Shown here piece by piece: positions 44,591-54,126 of a DNA stretch of 64,000 nucleotides. The notes under the pieces were generated by a model. It was not told the origin of the DNA. It searched no databases and saw only the letters and a list, made by a program, of their open reading frames with translations. Numbering within the stretch: position 1 is the first letter of the stretch; each line of letters begins with the position of its first letter. Made by a program: the position numbers and the translations under genes. The DNA is from Actinomycetota bacterium (GTDB taxonomy: Bacteria > Actinomycetota > Acidimicrobiia > Acidimicrobiales > Ilumatobacteraceae). The stretch is taken from the NCBI GenBank assembly GCA_009701715.1, contig WLJO01000007.1, positions 22,519 through 86,518 of the forward strand, given 5' to 3'.

Positions 44591-45430
44591 ATGCAGATCG
44601 GCGCACTCATCTTCCCGACCGACCTCTCGATCCGCCCGGATCGCCTCGCAATCGCGATGGAGGAACGGGGGTTCGAATCGCTCTGGGTAACCGAGCACAC
44701 GCACATCCCAGTCGGTCGGAGCACCCCCTGGCCCGGAGGGCCCGAGCTGCCCGACATGTACCGGCGCACGCTTGACCCGTTCGTTGCCCTCACGGCGGCG
44801 GCCGCGGTGACCAGCACGCTCAAGGTAGGTACCGGCGTATGCCTGGTCGCCCAGCACCACGCCATCACGCTGGCGAAGTCGGTGGCGTCGGTGGACCTCG
44901 TGTCCGACGGTCGCTTCTTGTTCGGGGTGGGCGTCGGCTGGAACGAGGACGAGATGGAGCACCACGGCGTCGACCCGAAGAAGCGCCGGGCAACCGTGCG
45001 CGAGACGGTGCTCGCCATGCGGGGACTCTGGACCGAGGAGGAGTTTGGCTTCGAGGGCGAGCACGTGCGGTTCTCCCCGTCGTGGAGCTGGCCCAAGCCG
45101 GTGCAGTGGCCGAGCCCTCCGGTAATCATGGGCGGTGCCGGCGGTTCGGTGACCTTCCGTCACATTGTGGAGTACTGCGATGGGTGGATGCCGATCCACG
45201 GTCGCGGCAACGTGCTCGAGAAGATGCCGCTGCTGCGGTCGATGGCCGAGGAAGCGGGCCGGAACCCGAACTCGATCGAGGTCGGGGTTTTCGGCTGCCC
45301 GGCCAAGCCCGAGATCATCGACGCCTATGCCGAGCAAGGGGTGGCTCGGGTGGCCCTCGGCCTGCCGTCGGCTCCCGAGGCCGAGGTGCTTGCCGTACTC
45401 GACTCGTACGTCCCACTGCTCGCCCGCTAG
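44591..45430 (+). CDS. luciferase-like (F420-type) oxidoreductase
   Basis: 279 residues: ERGFESLWVTEHTHIP at the start of the barrel, VGTGVCLVAQHHAI, and FLFGVGVGWNEDEMEHHG, a segment typical of F420-binding members of the family. Only distantly related to the previous gene despite adjacency. The substrate is not evident. Confidence 0.9.
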   Translation: MQIGALIFPTDLSIRPDRLAIAMEERGFESLWVTEHTHIPVGRSTPWPGGPELPDMYRRTLDPFVALTAAAAVTSTLKVGTGVCLVAQHHAITLAKSVASVDLVSDGRFLFGVGVGWNEDEMEHHGVDPKKRRATVRETVLAMRGLWTEEEFGFEGEHVRFSPSWSWPKPVQWPSPPVIMGGAGGSVTFRHIVEYCDGWMPIHGRGNVLEKMPLLRSMAEEAGRNPNSIEVGVFGCPAKPEIIDAYAEQGVARVALGLPSAPEAEVLAVLDSYVPLLAR

Positions 45431-45560
45431 AACGCTGATCGTCGCTGCTCAGGGGAAGAATTGGCGGTATCGGCCGGTGAGAAATCTGGGCATGACCGTC
45501 ATGGATCTGGCGGTCAGGCGTTATGTTCCTCGTAGGGGATCAAGTACCCAGAGGAGTCGC

Positions 45561-46784
45561 ATGAACGCGAATCGCAATAATCGCAGCCGCAGCTTTCGAG
45601 TTCTGGCAGTCGGAACTGTCACTGCCACGGTCGGTCTGGGCCTGTTCGCCGGCCCAGCCTTCGCCAAAAAGCCGCGCCCGGTACCGAGCAGCCACACCGT
45701 GGTGGCCACGGGCCTGAACAACCCCCGCGGGTTGGCGTCTGAGGGCGACAACCTCGTCTACGTGTCCGAGGCCGGCACGGGCGGCGATGAGTGCATCACC
45801 ATCGAGTCCGAGTCCACCTGCTTCGGCTTCACGGGTTCCATCACCCGCTTCGAGAAGCTCGGCAAGAGCAAGCAGCGCTCCACCAAGATCGTGGACGGGC
45901 TGCTGTCCATCAGGGCAGGTAGCGAAGTCGTCGGCATCGACGGAATTGATGTCCAGGGCAAGCACCGTGTGTTCGGCGTGATGGCCGAGTCTGCGCAGGG
46001 CATCGCCGCAGACTTCGCAGCGGCAGACGGCGCACCGACGCCGACGCCGACGCTCGGCTCGGCGATCAGCACCTATGCAGGACGTTTGGTTGAGTTCCGC
46101 AAGAAGCGCGGTGTGTTCACGCCCGCTGCACTCGCCAACGTCGGTGGCACCAACTGGGACTGGAGCGACGCACATAAGACCGACGTGTGGGCACCCACCA
46201 ACGATTTCCCCGATGCCAACCCCTACGCCGTGGTGAGCGAGGGCAACAAGCACTGGGTGGTTGATGCCGGCGCAAACACGGTGACGCTCGTGCAGAAGAA
46301 GAAGGGTGTCTACACCCAGACGCTCATCTCCTACATCCCGAACCCGGTGCCCGATCATGACGCTGCACCTGCGTGCATTGCTAAGCGTGGTCGCTACCTC
46401 TACGTCGGCGACCTGAACTTCGCCTCGTTCTACGGGTTGACCACGGCCGCCTCGACGATCTGGCGCATTGACACCCGTGCAACGGATCCGATGACCTCGG
46501 CCGTTGCCTGGGCCACGGGTCTCAACCCGATCACCGGTTGCGGTTTCGCCAAGGACGGGCTCTACGTGGTCCAGTTGCGCACGGTTTTGTCAACCGGCGC
46601 AAACGGTGCCATCACCCGCATCGGTATCAACAAGGACGGCACCGCTGCATCCTCAGGAACCTGGCAGACCTTCGGCACCGACCTTGTTGACCCGAGCGGC
46701 TTCGCCAAGCTGCACAACACGATCCTCGTGGCGAACAAGAGCACCTCGACGGGCGCCGGAGAGATCTGGCAATTCAAGATCTAA
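45561..46784 (+). CDS. secreted ScyD/ScyE-family protein
   Basis: 407 residues from ATG 45561 (GAGGAG 5 bases upstream). Signal peptide ending in AFA, then a propeller-like chain with SHTVVATGLNNPRGLA, VDAGANTVTLV and ASTIWRIDTRA, as in ScyD/ScyE-type secreted proteins. The role in bacteria without scytonemin is unknown. A strong terminator follows at 46811. Confidence 0.85.
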   Translation: MNANRNNRSRSFRVLAVGTVTATVGLGLFAGPAFAKKPRPVPSSHTVVATGLNNPRGLASEGDNLVYVSEAGTGGDECITIESESTCFGFTGSITRFEKLGKSKQRSTKIVDGLLSIRAGSEVVGIDGIDVQGKHRVFGVMAESAQGIAADFAAADGAPTPTPTLGSAISTYAGRLVEFRKKRGVFTPAALANVGGTNWDWSDAHKTDVWAPTNDFPDANPYAVVSEGNKHWVVDAGANTVTLVQKKKGVYTQTLISYIPNPVPDHDAAPACIAKRGRYLYVGDLNFASFYGLTTAASTIWRIDTRATDPMTSAVAWATGLNPITGCGFAKDGLYVVQLRTVLSTGANGAITRIGINKDGTAASSGTWQTFGTDLVDPSGFAKLHNTILVANKSTSTGAGEIWQFKI

Positions 46785-46810
46785 TCGCTCTACCAGCGAT
46801 CAATCACGCT

Positions 46811-46850
46811 ACGAGCCGTCGACCGAAAGGTCGGCGGCTCGTGTGTTTTT
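46811..46850 (+). terminator. rho-independent terminator
   Basis: 46811-46824 pairs with 46829-46842 (14 positions, one mismatch, GAAA loop), followed by GTGTTTTT. It terminates the ScyD/ScyE gene and probably also the convergent coiled-coil gene. Confidence 0.9.
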
Positions 46851-46880
46851 GGTGATCAGGCCGGCGAGGTTGACGCGGTG

Positions 46881-46937
46881 CGGTAAGCCGCGGTTCGAGC
46901 GGTCAGCCGCGGTTCGAGCGGTCAGCCGCGGTTCGAG
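46881..46937. repeat. three tandem 19-base repeats covering a stop codon
   Basis: Units 46881-46899, 46900-46918 and 46919-46937, the last two identical and the first with one change (A for C). Each holds the complement of SNRG-stop of the minus-strand coiled-coil gene, so the gene end has been copied twice. Confidence 0.9.
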
Positions 46938-47560
46938 CGGCGCATACGTTCGGCGAGTTCGGCCAGTTCGGCACGCAGCGCGAGGTCGTAGCGGACCTGC
47001 TCCCCGGCGAGGCGTACCTGAGCGGCCTTGATGTCGTCGAGCGCGGCCACGGGTGCCTGTGCATCGGTGGCGGCCTGCTCGGCCCGGCGTGCCGCGGCAT
47101 CCACCTCGTGGCCGAGTTCTTCGACCTGGCGCGTGAGTTGTTCGCTGATCTCGGCGAGGCGGGCCTGAATACGCGCCGTCTCCGTGGCGGTGAAGTTCTC
47201 CATCTGGCGTAGTTGTGCCTGCAGGGTGTCGATCAGGGCTCGCTGTTCGGCGATGGTGCTGGCCTGGGCAGTGATCGTTGATTCCTGAGCGGCAAGCGTG
47301 TCGTGTACCTGCCCGAAGGACTGGTTGGTGGCAGCGCTCAACTCGTCGACCATCTCGGTGCGGGCGATCTTGTCCACCGGTGGCAGGCTGCGGACGATTT
47401 CGGAGGTGTCGTCGAGGGTGGAGTCGTGCCCATCGATCATCACCTCGACGGTGTCGAGGCGGTCCACGTGGTCCTGCCGTCGGCCCTCGGCGTTCACGAA
47501 ATCGGACCGCAACTGCTCAAGCAGCGCCCGGAGTTCTTCGATCTGCTTCTTGCGGGACAT
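46922..47560 (-). CDS. coiled-coil protein
   Basis: 212 residues, ATG start. Almost wholly helical with heptad patterns, ending in RRSNRG. It has no signal, helix span or catalytic motif. Cytoplasmic structural or regulatory role assumed. The stop lies in a tandem 19-base repeat. Divergent from hisC with about 107 bases between starts. Confidence 0.78.
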   Translation of the reverse strand: MSRKKQIEELRALLEQLRSDFVNAEGRRQDHVDRLDTVEVMIDGHDSTLDDTSEIVRSLPPVDKIARTEMVDELSAATNQSFGQVHDTLAAQESTITAQASTIAEQRALIDTLQAQLRQMENFTATETARIQARLAEISEQLTRQVEELGHEVDAAARRAEQAATDAQAPVAALDDIKAAQVRLAGEQVRYDLALRAELAELAERMRRSNRG

Positions 47561-47667
47561 CGGTGTGATGGGACCTGACTCTGGGGGCGGTGATGACGGC
47601 AGAACCGACCCAATGCACGGTAGTTCAGGATCGGTTCGGCCGGGAACCTTCGGGCTACCGTGACACT

Positions 47668-48753
47668 GTGATCCCCGCCGCCCGTCCCGCCGTCCAGAGC
47701 CTTCCTGCGTACCGTCCCGGTAAGGGTGCCGCCCAGGCCGAGAAGGAACACGGCATCACCAACGCCATCAAACTCGCGTCGAACGAGAACCCGGAACCGC
47801 CACTCGACGCGATCGTTGCTGCAGTCACCCGGGCCGCCGAGGGGGCGCACCGATACGCGGACCACCGGGCCACCGCCGTGCGCGAACGACTCGCGTCGTG
47901 GCTTGGCGTGAACGTGGAGGGTGTCACCGTGGGCTCTGGGTCGGTCGGCCTGCTCCAGCAACTGTTCCTCACCTATATCGATGCGGGCGACGAGGTGGTG
48001 TATCCGTGGCGCTCGTTCGAGGTGTACCCGGTGTACACGAAGTTGATGGGCGGCAAGGAGGTCACGTCACCGCTCAACGCAGCGCACTCGTTCGACCTTG
48101 ACGCGCTGGCACAGGCAATCACGCCCTCGACGCGCATGGTGCTGCTCGCCACGCCGAACAACCCGACGGGCACGGCGTTGCGTGTCAGCGAGATGAGGGA
48201 CCTGCTCGCCGGTATCAGCCCAAGCACCGTGGTGGTGATCGACGAGGCCTACCGGGAGTTCCTCGACCCGTCATTCGGCGACCCCGTGCACGAACTCGTT
48301 CCGCACTTCCCGAACGTGGTGGTTACTCGCACGTTCTCCAAGGCCCACGGTCTTGCCGGTATCCGGGCCGGGTACGCGATCGGTCACCCGGAGGTCATTG
48401 CCTCCATCGACAAGACCCTGTTCCCGTTCGCCGTGAGCGCCCTTGCCCAGGCGGCAGCGATTGCGGCGATCGACGCCGAGGAACAGATCAACGAACGGGT
48501 CGGTCGCATCCTCGGCGAGCGCGCCCGCGTGATCTCCGCCCTGAAGGGTGCCGGATGGACCCTGCCCGATGCCCAGGCCAACTTTGTGTACCTGCCGCTC
48601 GCCGGTGATGCCGACGCGATCTATTTCGAGATGGAGAAGCGCGGTGTGGTCACCCGGCCGTTCAGCAACGAGGGGATTCGCATCACCATCGGCAGCGTGC
48701 AGGAGAACGACCGCTTCCTGCGGACCCTCGCCGAGGTGGCTAAGCCGCGCTGA
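47668..48753 (+). CDS. hisC: histidinol-phosphate aminotransferase
   Basis: 361 residues, GTG start (47668); further upstream in-frame starts exist. Fold-type I PLP enzyme: KLASNENPEPP, ATPNNPTGT, IDEAYREF, and the PLP Lys in TFSKAHGLAGIRAGY. Converts imidazole-acetol phosphate to histidinol phosphate; broad aromatic aminotransferase use is possible in actinobacteria. No other his gene is adjacent. Confidence 0.9.
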   Translation: MIPAARPAVQSLPAYRPGKGAAQAEKEHGITNAIKLASNENPEPPLDAIVAAVTRAAEGAHRYADHRATAVRERLASWLGVNVEGVTVGSGSVGLLQQLFLTYIDAGDEVVYPWRSFEVYPVYTKLMGGKEVTSPLNAAHSFDLDALAQAITPSTRMVLLATPNNPTGTALRVSEMRDLLAGISPSTVVVIDEAYREFLDPSFGDPVHELVPHFPNVVVTRTFSKAHGLAGIRAGYAIGHPEVIASIDKTLFPFAVSALAQAAAIAAIDAEEQINERVGRILGERARVISALKGAGWTLPDAQANFVYLPLAGDADAIYFEMEKRGVVTRPFSNEGIRITIGSVQENDRFLRTLAEVAKPR

Positions 48754-48772
48754 TCCTGCGGGCAACCCGGGG

Positions 48773-48819
48773 ATCTCGGTCTACTTCTGGCGGACAGGTC
48801 GCCAGAAGTAAACCGAGAT
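48773..48819. repeat. 20-bp inverted repeat downstream of hisC
   Basis: 48773-48792 is the reverse complement of 48800-48819 with one mismatch and a 7-base loop. No T-run follows. It may be the hisC terminator, or a small palindromic interspersed element. Confidence 0.75.
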
Positions 48820-48829
48820 GTTGGGGCGC

Positions 48830-48858
48830 TTGGGTTCCGGGGGTTCCGGAGGTAAGAT
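48830..48858 (+). promoter_or_regulatory. probable tRNA promoter
   Basis: TTGGGT (48830-48835) and TAAGAT (48853-48858) with a 17-base spacer, the -10 ending 13 bases before the tRNA. It would also feed the riboswitch and rib operon. Confidence 0.4.
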
Positions 48859-48871
48859 AAAGGTTCTTCGC

Positions 48872-48948
<77 letters not shown>

Positions 48949-48964
48949 ATTTGTCACAAGTCAA

Positions 48965-49090
48965 TTACCTGCGGGGTTGGGTGTAATTCCCAACCGGCGG
49001 TTACAGCCCGCGAACCCTCCGGCTTCGGTCGGGGGGCCGATCCGGTGAAACTCCGGGGCCGACGGTCACAGTCCGGATGGGAGCAGGCAA
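48965..49090 (+). ncRNA. FMN riboswitch (RFN element)
   Basis: P1 pairs 48965-48972 with 49083-49090. The conserved core is present: CCGGCGG at 48994-49000, AGCCCGCGA, then GATCCGGTGAAACTCCGGGGCCGACGGT and GTCCGGATGGGAG. Binds FMN to repress the rib operon that follows at 49230. The expression platform (49091-49190) holds a hairpin at about 49102-49119 but no clear terminator, so control may be at translation. Confidence 0.95.
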
Positions 49091-49191
49091 GAGGTCCGGG
49101 CTCCGCCATTCCATGGTGGGGCTTAGGTGGGCTGTCCTGTTCCCTCTCCGCGTCACGTAGTGATCCGAGAGAACGGTAGGAGCGGGAGACC

Positions 49192-49230
49192 ATGGCGGCA
49201 GCACGGGTGTCAATGCGGGCGGCGACCTGA
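49192..49230 (+). CDS. 12-codon leader ORF coupled to ribE
   Basis: ATG 49192 has an excellent ribosome site (GGTAGGAGCGGGAG) and runs 12 codons to a TGA that overlaps the ribE ATG (TGATG at 49228-49232). ribE has no good site of its own, so its translation probably depends on this ORF. A translated leader would give the riboswitch a ribosome-site to block. Confidence 0.5.
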   Translation: MAAARVSMRAAT

Positions 49231-49829
49231 TGTTCACCGGCATTGTTGAAGAGCTGGCTCGCGTGTCATCGTTCGCCGATGGTGTGCTGCGCGTTCAGGC
49301 CAAGCGTGTCCTCGACGATGTGTCGCTCGGCGACTCCATCGCCGTCAACGGCTGTTGTCTCACGGTTGTCGCCTTCGGCGACGATTGGTGGCAGGCCGAC
49401 GTGTCAGAAGAGACCGTCTCCCGCACGACACTCGCCCACGTCTCTGTCGGCGACCCAGTGAACCTCGAGCGTGCCGTGCGCATGTCGGACCGAATGGGCG
49501 GTCACCTCGTGCAGGGCCACGTCGACGCGGTCGGCGAGATCGTCGCCCCCTGGCCCGATCTGCACGTGCGGGCACCCGAGCACCTCACCCGGTACATCGT
49601 GGAGAAGGGCTCGATCACGGTGGACGGCGTGAGCCTCACCGTTGTGGACGCGCTCCCAGACGGTTTCACGGTTGCTGTGATCCCGCACACCGCCGAGGTC
49701 ACCACGATCGGCTCGCGCAAGCCCGGTGATCACGTGAACCTCGAGGTCGACGTGATGGCCAAGTACGTCGAACGGCTGGTTGTCGCGTACCTGCCGAAGT
49801 CCGCAACCGCGCAAGGAGATCAGCAATGA
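49230..49829 (+). CDS. ribE: riboflavin synthase alpha chain
   Basis: 199 residues with the duplicated lumazine-binding domain: start [19 protein letters not shown] in the first half and VDGVSLTVV in the second. Makes riboflavin by dismutation of 6,7-dimethyl-8-ribityllumazine. First gene of the FMN-controlled operon; overlaps ribBA by 4 bases. ribD is not in the window. Confidence 0.96.
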   Translation: MFTGIVEELARVSSFADGVLRVQAKRVLDDVSLGDSIAVNGCCLTVVAFGDDWWQADVSEETVSRTTLAHVSVGDPVNLERAVRMSDRMGGHLVQGHVDAVGEIVAPWPDLHVRAPEHLTRYIVEKGSITVDGVSLTVVDALPDGFTVAVIPHTAEVTTIGSRKPGDHVNLEVDVMAKYVERLVVAYLPKSATAQGDQQ

Positions 49830-51076
49830 GCATCCGGTTCGATTCCATCGAGGACGCAGTGGCTGCGATCCGTCGTGGCGAGATCGTGGTTGTGGCCGAT
49901 GACGAGGACCGTGAGAACGAGGGCGACCTCATCATGGCCGCGGACCTCGCGACACCCGAGGCGATCGCCTTCTTCGTGCGCCACACCTCGGGCGTGATCT
50001 GCGTCGGTCTCACCGGTGAGCGTTGCTCCGAGCTCGACCTTCCCCAGATGGTCGTGCCGCGCGACAACAACGAGGCCCTCGGCACGGCGTTCACGGTGAG
50101 CGTGGACCTCGGCGAGGGCACGACGACGGGCATCTCGGCGGCTGATCGTGCGCGTACCCTGCGTGCGCTGGCCGACCCGGCCCGCGGGGCGACCGAGTTC
50201 AACCGACCGGGCCACGTGTTCCCGTTGCGGGCACGACCCGGTGGGGTGCTGAAGCGTGCGGGTCACACCGAGGCATCTGTTGACCTCGCCCGCATGGCCG
50301 GACGCCGACCCGCCGGCGTGCTGTGCGAGGTCGTGCTCGACGACGGTCGGATGGCGCGTGCAGACGATCTCCGCCGTTTCGCCGATGAGCACGGGCTGAA
50401 CTTCATCTCCATTGCCGACCTCATCCGCTACCGCCGTCGTCACGAGCGACTGGTGGAGCGCATGGCGTCCGCGCGGGTGCCAACCAAGTGGGGCGAGTTC
50501 CAGTGTCACGCCTACGAGAGCATGCTTGACGGTGAGACCCACGTCGCCTACACCATGGGCGACGTGTCGGGAGATCCGGTCCTCGTCCGGGTGCACAGCG
50601 AGTGCATCACCGGCGATGTGTTCGGCAGCGTGAAGTGTGACTGCGGAACCCAGTTGCAGGAAGCCATGCGGCGCATTGCCGAGGAGGGCCGCGGTGTGGT
50701 GGTGTACCTGCGCGGTCACGAGGGCCGCGGAATCGGTATCACCCACAAGTTGCGTGCCTACGGTCTGCAGGACGAGGGGTTCGACACGTTCGACGCCAAC
50801 GTGGAACTCGGCCTGTCCGTTGATTCCCGCGAGTACGGCGTGGGTGCGCAGATCCTGGCCGATCTCGGCGTGGAGTCGATGCGGCTGATGACCAACAACC
50901 CCGACAAGTACGGCGGGCTCGAGGGATTCGGCCTCACGATCAGCGAGCGCGTGCCGATCCACCTGCCGGTGCACCCGGAGGCGGAGCGCTACATGAGGAC
51001 CAAGCGCGACCGCATGGGCCATCTCCTGCCCGACGACATCCGGTTGGAGCAGGGTGAGGCGGAGGTCTCGGGATGA
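49826..51076 (+). CDS. ribBA: bifunctional DHBP synthase / GTP cyclohydrolase II
   Basis: 416 residues. N-terminal RibB half ([11 protein letters not shown], and [14 protein letters not shown]) makes 3,4-dihydroxy-2-butanone 4-phosphate; C-terminal RibA half has the Zn site in [17 protein letters not shown] and [11 protein letters not shown]. Both active centres are intact, so both opening steps of riboflavin synthesis come from one chain. ATGA overlaps on both sides. Confidence 0.97.
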   Translation: MSIRFDSIEDAVAAIRRGEIVVVADDEDRENEGDLIMAADLATPEAIAFFVRHTSGVICVGLTGERCSELDLPQMVVPRDNNEALGTAFTVSVDLGEGTTTGISAADRARTLRALADPARGATEFNRPGHVFPLRARPGGVLKRAGHTEASVDLARMAGRRPAGVLCEVVLDDGRMARADDLRRFADEHGLNFISIADLIRYRRRHERLVERMASARVPTKWGEFQCHAYESMLDGETHVAYTMGDVSGDPVLVRVHSECITGDVFGSVKCDCGTQLQEAMRRIAEEGRGVVVYLRGHEGRGIGITHKLRAYGLQDEGFDTFDANVELGLSVDSREYGVGAQILADLGVESMRLMTNNPDKYGGLEGFGLTISERVPIHLPVHPEAERYMRTKRDRMGHLLPDDIRLEQGEAEVSG

Positions 51077-51561
51077 GCGTTGATCTGCGCTCGGGTTCCT
51101 CGTCTCGCAAGCCGGTCGACGGCAGCGGCCTGAGGGTTGCAATCGTGAGCAGCGTCTTCAACTCGGCCATCGTGGACAATCTGGTTACGGGCGCCCGTCG
51201 GGCCCTCGAGGCCCACGGCGTGCGACCGGACGATGTGGACGTGATCTGGGTTCCCGGTGCGCTCGAGATCCCCCAGGTTGCCAAGGTCGTGGCCGATGCG
51301 CGTCGTCACGACGCAATCGTGGCGCTCGGCGCCGTGATCAAGGGCGACACGTACCACTTCGAGGTGGTCTGCGACGCCAGCGCTGCCGGCCTGATGCACC
51401 TCTCGATGGTCACCGACATCGTGATCACCAACGGCATCCTCACCGTGTACGACGAGGAGCAGGCCCGCGTGCGCAGCGGTGAGGACGACCGCAACAAGGG
51501 CTACGAGGTTGCGATGGCCGCGCTCGAGACCGTTGTTGCCGTGCGTTTGTTGTCGTCCTGA
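51073..51561 (+). CDS. ribH: 6,7-dimethyl-8-ribityllumazine synthase
   Basis: 162 residues: [34 protein letters not shown] and [16 protein letters not shown] (catalytic His). Condenses the RibB and RibD-pathway products for RibE. Last gene of the operon. Confidence 0.96.
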   Translation: MSVDLRSGSSSRKPVDGSGLRVAIVSSVFNSAIVDNLVTGARRALEAHGVRPDDVDVIWVPGALEIPQVAKVVADARRHDAIVALGAVIKGDTYHFEVVCDASAAGLMHLSMVTDIVITNGILTVYDEEQARVRSGEDDRNKGYEVAMAALETVVAVRLLSS

Positions 51562-51623
51562 CTGCTCAGTTCGGGAGATTCGCTGTGCGCGGCAGCACCA
51601 TCGGGACGCTCAGCGCTCAGCCT

Positions 51624-51896
51624 CTAGGCGCGGTCGAAGATCTCGAATCGCGGTGCCGACGCGACACCCGCAACTTCCATGAGCTTGTGCAACTGCGGAT
51701 CGGCAACGAAGGCTGAGGCTTGTGCGTGCGAGGGGAATTCGTGAGTGACGAACACATCGTTCGGGTACTCGGCCGAGCGGAAAACCGAATCAGCGGTGCA
51801 GCCGTGTGTTGCGCGAATTGTTGCTGCACGATCGTAAGAAACTCGCCATACGGAGAAATCTGCAACGTTGTGGCGGATGGCAAGCAGTGTGCTCAA
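51624..51896 (-). CDS. small dimeric alpha/beta-barrel protein
   Basis: 90 residues from TTG 51896. The pattern RHNVADFSVWR, HGCTADSVFR, NDVFVTHEF and PQLHKLMEVAGV is that of actinobacterial ABM/cyclase-like small proteins of the dimeric alpha-beta barrel fold. Substrate unknown. The gene is convergent with ribH. Confidence 0.65.
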   Translation of the reverse strand: MSTLLAIRHNVADFSVWRVSYDRAATIRATHGCTADSVFRSAEYPNDVFVTHEFPSHAQASAFVADPQLHKLMEVAGVASAPRFEIFDRA

Positions 51897-52038
51897 GATC
51901 GTCTCGAATTCTTTTGGGTCCCGTTTCGGGACAGTGCCAAGAACCTATACCTTCGGCGTGCCACTGAAGTTTCGGCTGCCGTCGTGCAGTCGTATCGCTG
52001 CAACTGGGGAGTGACGGACCCGCCAGTACCCTCGCAGG

Positions 52039-52800
52039 GTGTTTGCCTGCCCGAACTGTTCGTTGGCGCTCGATGTCACCGAGATCGGTGCACTATGCCC
52101 GAACCGGCACTCGTTCGATCGTGGCCGCGGCGGCTACCTGAATCTCCTCGTCGGCGGTCGTCTGCCGTCGGACGCCGTCCCCGGTGACACCGGTGAGTCG
52201 CTTGCCGCCCGCCGCCGTTTCCTCACCGCAGGGAATTTCCTCCCGATTGCCAACGCGCTCTCCGCTGCTACGGCTGGCGCCCCCGGCCCGGTGCTCGACG
52301 TGGGGTGTGGCGAGGGCTGGTACCTCACGCAAGTGGAGGGTGATCGATACGGACTCGACGTGTCGAAGACCGCTGTGCAGATGGCGGCCAAAGCACACCA
52401 CGACATGATGTTTGTCGTCGGCAACGCCTACCGGCTTCCGGTACTCGCCGGCTCGGTCGGCGTAGTGATGTCCGTCTTTGCCCCACACCCCTTCGACGAG
52501 TTCGCCCGTGTGCTGCGCCCCGACGGTTGGTGGGTCACCGTCACCCCTGGCCCGCTCCATCTGCAGGAGATGAAGCCCGACCTCAGCGATCGGGAACGGG
52601 TGGGCGAGCGGATGAAGCGACGTTCCGAGCCACCGGTGGAGGCGCGGTCCTCGACACATGTCCGGTACGCGCTGCAGCTCACCAAACAGTCGGCTGCGGA
52701 CCTCTACGCGATGACCCCGCTGCGGTTCCAGAAAGACGCCGGCCCGCAGGGCCTCGGTGAGGTCACGGTGGATGTGTGGGTCTCTTCGTCGCGCGCCTGA
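52039..52800 (+). CDS. RlmA-like 23S rRNA guanine methyltransferase
   Basis: 253 residues, GTG start. N-terminal zinc site C4xxC7...C20xxxH24 followed by the SAM site VLDVGCGEGWYL, then YGLDVSKTAVQMAAK and FAPHPFDEFARVLRPDGWW. Same layout as RlmA (G745/G748 N1 methylation, including macrolide/tylosin resistance members). The exact target base is not predictable from the sequence. Confidence 0.88.
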   Translation: MFACPNCSLALDVTEIGALCPNRHSFDRGRGGYLNLLVGGRLPSDAVPGDTGESLAARRRFLTAGNFLPIANALSAATAGAPGPVLDVGCGEGWYLTQVEGDRYGLDVSKTAVQMAAKAHHDMMFVVGNAYRLPVLAGSVGVVMSVFAPHPFDEFARVLRPDGWWVTVTPGPLHLQEMKPDLSDRERVGERMKRRSEPPVEARSSTHVRYALQLTKQSAADLYAMTPLRFQKDAGPQGLGEVTVDVWVSSSRA

Positions 52801-52891
52801 TGGGGGGTGAGACGGACGGCGATGCCGGAGGCTTTATCCTCCGACCGCTGCCGTAGTAGAACTCCGTGGTCAGCAACCCGTGGAGTGTGTG

Positions 52892-54028
52892 ATGCCCAAA
52901 CCCACCGTCGTTGTTGCCGGCCTCGGCGACACGGGCATCTTGGTGGCGACCCGTTTGGCGCGTTCGTGCCGGGTGGTGGCGGTGACCACTCGTCCTGCAC
53001 TGGTGAGTGGTCAGGAACTCGGTATGCGTCTCACGGATCCGGAACACTGGAAGCGCAGTTACTTTGTGCCATTGTCCCGCTTTCGCCGTTTCGACAACGT
53101 GGACGTGCATCATGGTCGCATTGCGTCGGTTGATCTCGGCGGGTCGTCGGTGTGCGTTCAGCGTGCGGATGGCTTGACCGAAGACATCCGTTACGAAGCA
53201 CTGGTGATCGCCACCGGTGTGAGTAACGGGTTCTGGCGAGATGACCGTGTGGAGGACCTGGCTGCTGCAGCGGCGCGTATTGCGGAAAGTGCGCAACGAC
53301 TCGACGTGGCACGAACCATCGCAGTGGTGGGCGGCGGTGCCACTGGAGCGAGCGTGGCCGACAATGTCGCGCGACGACCGGGTGTCACGGTCCACCTGTT
53401 CTTCCCGGGAAATGAGTTGCTCCCTCAGCACCATCCGAAGGTACGCCGATGGGTCGAACGCACATTGCGTGACCATGGGGTGATCCTGCATCCTGAGCAT
53501 CGGGCGGTACTACCCGAAGGCATCGCGCCGAACCGGATCACGGAGGGGCCAATTGAGTGGTCAAGCGGACAACCACCGGTTGAGGCTGATGCGGTGGTGT
53601 GGGCGGTCGGCGCGGTACGACCCCATTCGGCGTTCCTTCCGACCGTCGTGCTCGATGAACAAGGGTTCGTGCGCGTCAACGAGTTCTTGCAGATGCCCGG
53701 CTTTGCGAACGTGTTCGCTGTTGGCGACGTTGCAGCATCCGACCCGCTGCGAAGTTCGGCACGCAACTGGGGCTACCGGGCGGTCGTGAGCAACGTCGGC
53801 AGCGTGCTGCGCGGTCGCGCGCCCCGGCGGCGCTTTCGGGCACCGAAGTACCGGTGGGGCTCGGTGTTCGGCCTCCAGCACGAAGGACTGACGGTGGCCA
53901 CAGCCAAGGGTGCGCGATTCCGAATTCCCCGCCGTCTTGCCGAGCCGTTGCTCTACGGCGTGTTCGTTACCCGCGGGCTGTATGGCGGGCTCCGTCACCA
54001 ACCGGATCGGGCGAGTCCAACGCCCTGA
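52892..54028 (+). CDS. NAD(P)/FAD-dependent oxidoreductase (NDH-2/AIF-like)
   Basis: 378 residues from ATG 52892 (GGAG six bases upstream). VVVAGLGDTGILVA at the start, then ALVIATGVS, AVVGGGATGASVADN (second Rossmann) and VFAVGDVAA. A type II NADH dehydrogenase or AIF-type role is likely. The end codes YGVFVTRGLYGGLR; a matching 3' fragment survives at 56010. Confidence 0.85.
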   Translation: MPKPTVVVAGLGDTGILVATRLARSCRVVAVTTRPALVSGQELGMRLTDPEHWKRSYFVPLSRFRRFDNVDVHHGRIASVDLGGSSVCVQRADGLTEDIRYEALVIATGVSNGFWRDDRVEDLAAAAARIAESAQRLDVARTIAVVGGGATGASVADNVARRPGVTVHLFFPGNELLPQHHPKVRRWVERTLRDHGVILHPEHRAVLPEGIAPNRITEGPIEWSSGQPPVEADAVVWAVGAVRPHSAFLPTVVLDEQGFVRVNEFLQMPGFANVFAVGDVAASDPLRSSARNWGYRAVVSNVGSVLRGRAPRRRFRAPKYRWGSVFGLQHEGLTVATAKGARFRIPRRLAEPLLYGVFVTRGLYGGLRHQPDRASPTP

Positions 54029-54126
54029 GCCGTGCGGTGCACCGTGACACCACGTATGTACTGGACCAACGTCTTGAGTGCGTTACGGCGGCGGCACTTT
54101 GTCCTCGACGCGTTCAGGCGTCGGAC

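Noticed and set aside
25167..48753. Genomic island or mobile element
   Set aside because: No integrase, transposase, flanking direct repeats or tRNA-end duplication; codon use looks the same as the neighbours.
49091..49190. Intrinsic terminator in the riboswitch expression platform
   Set aside because: A hairpin with a G-U pair is visible at about 49102-49119 but no T-run follows; translational control looks likelier.
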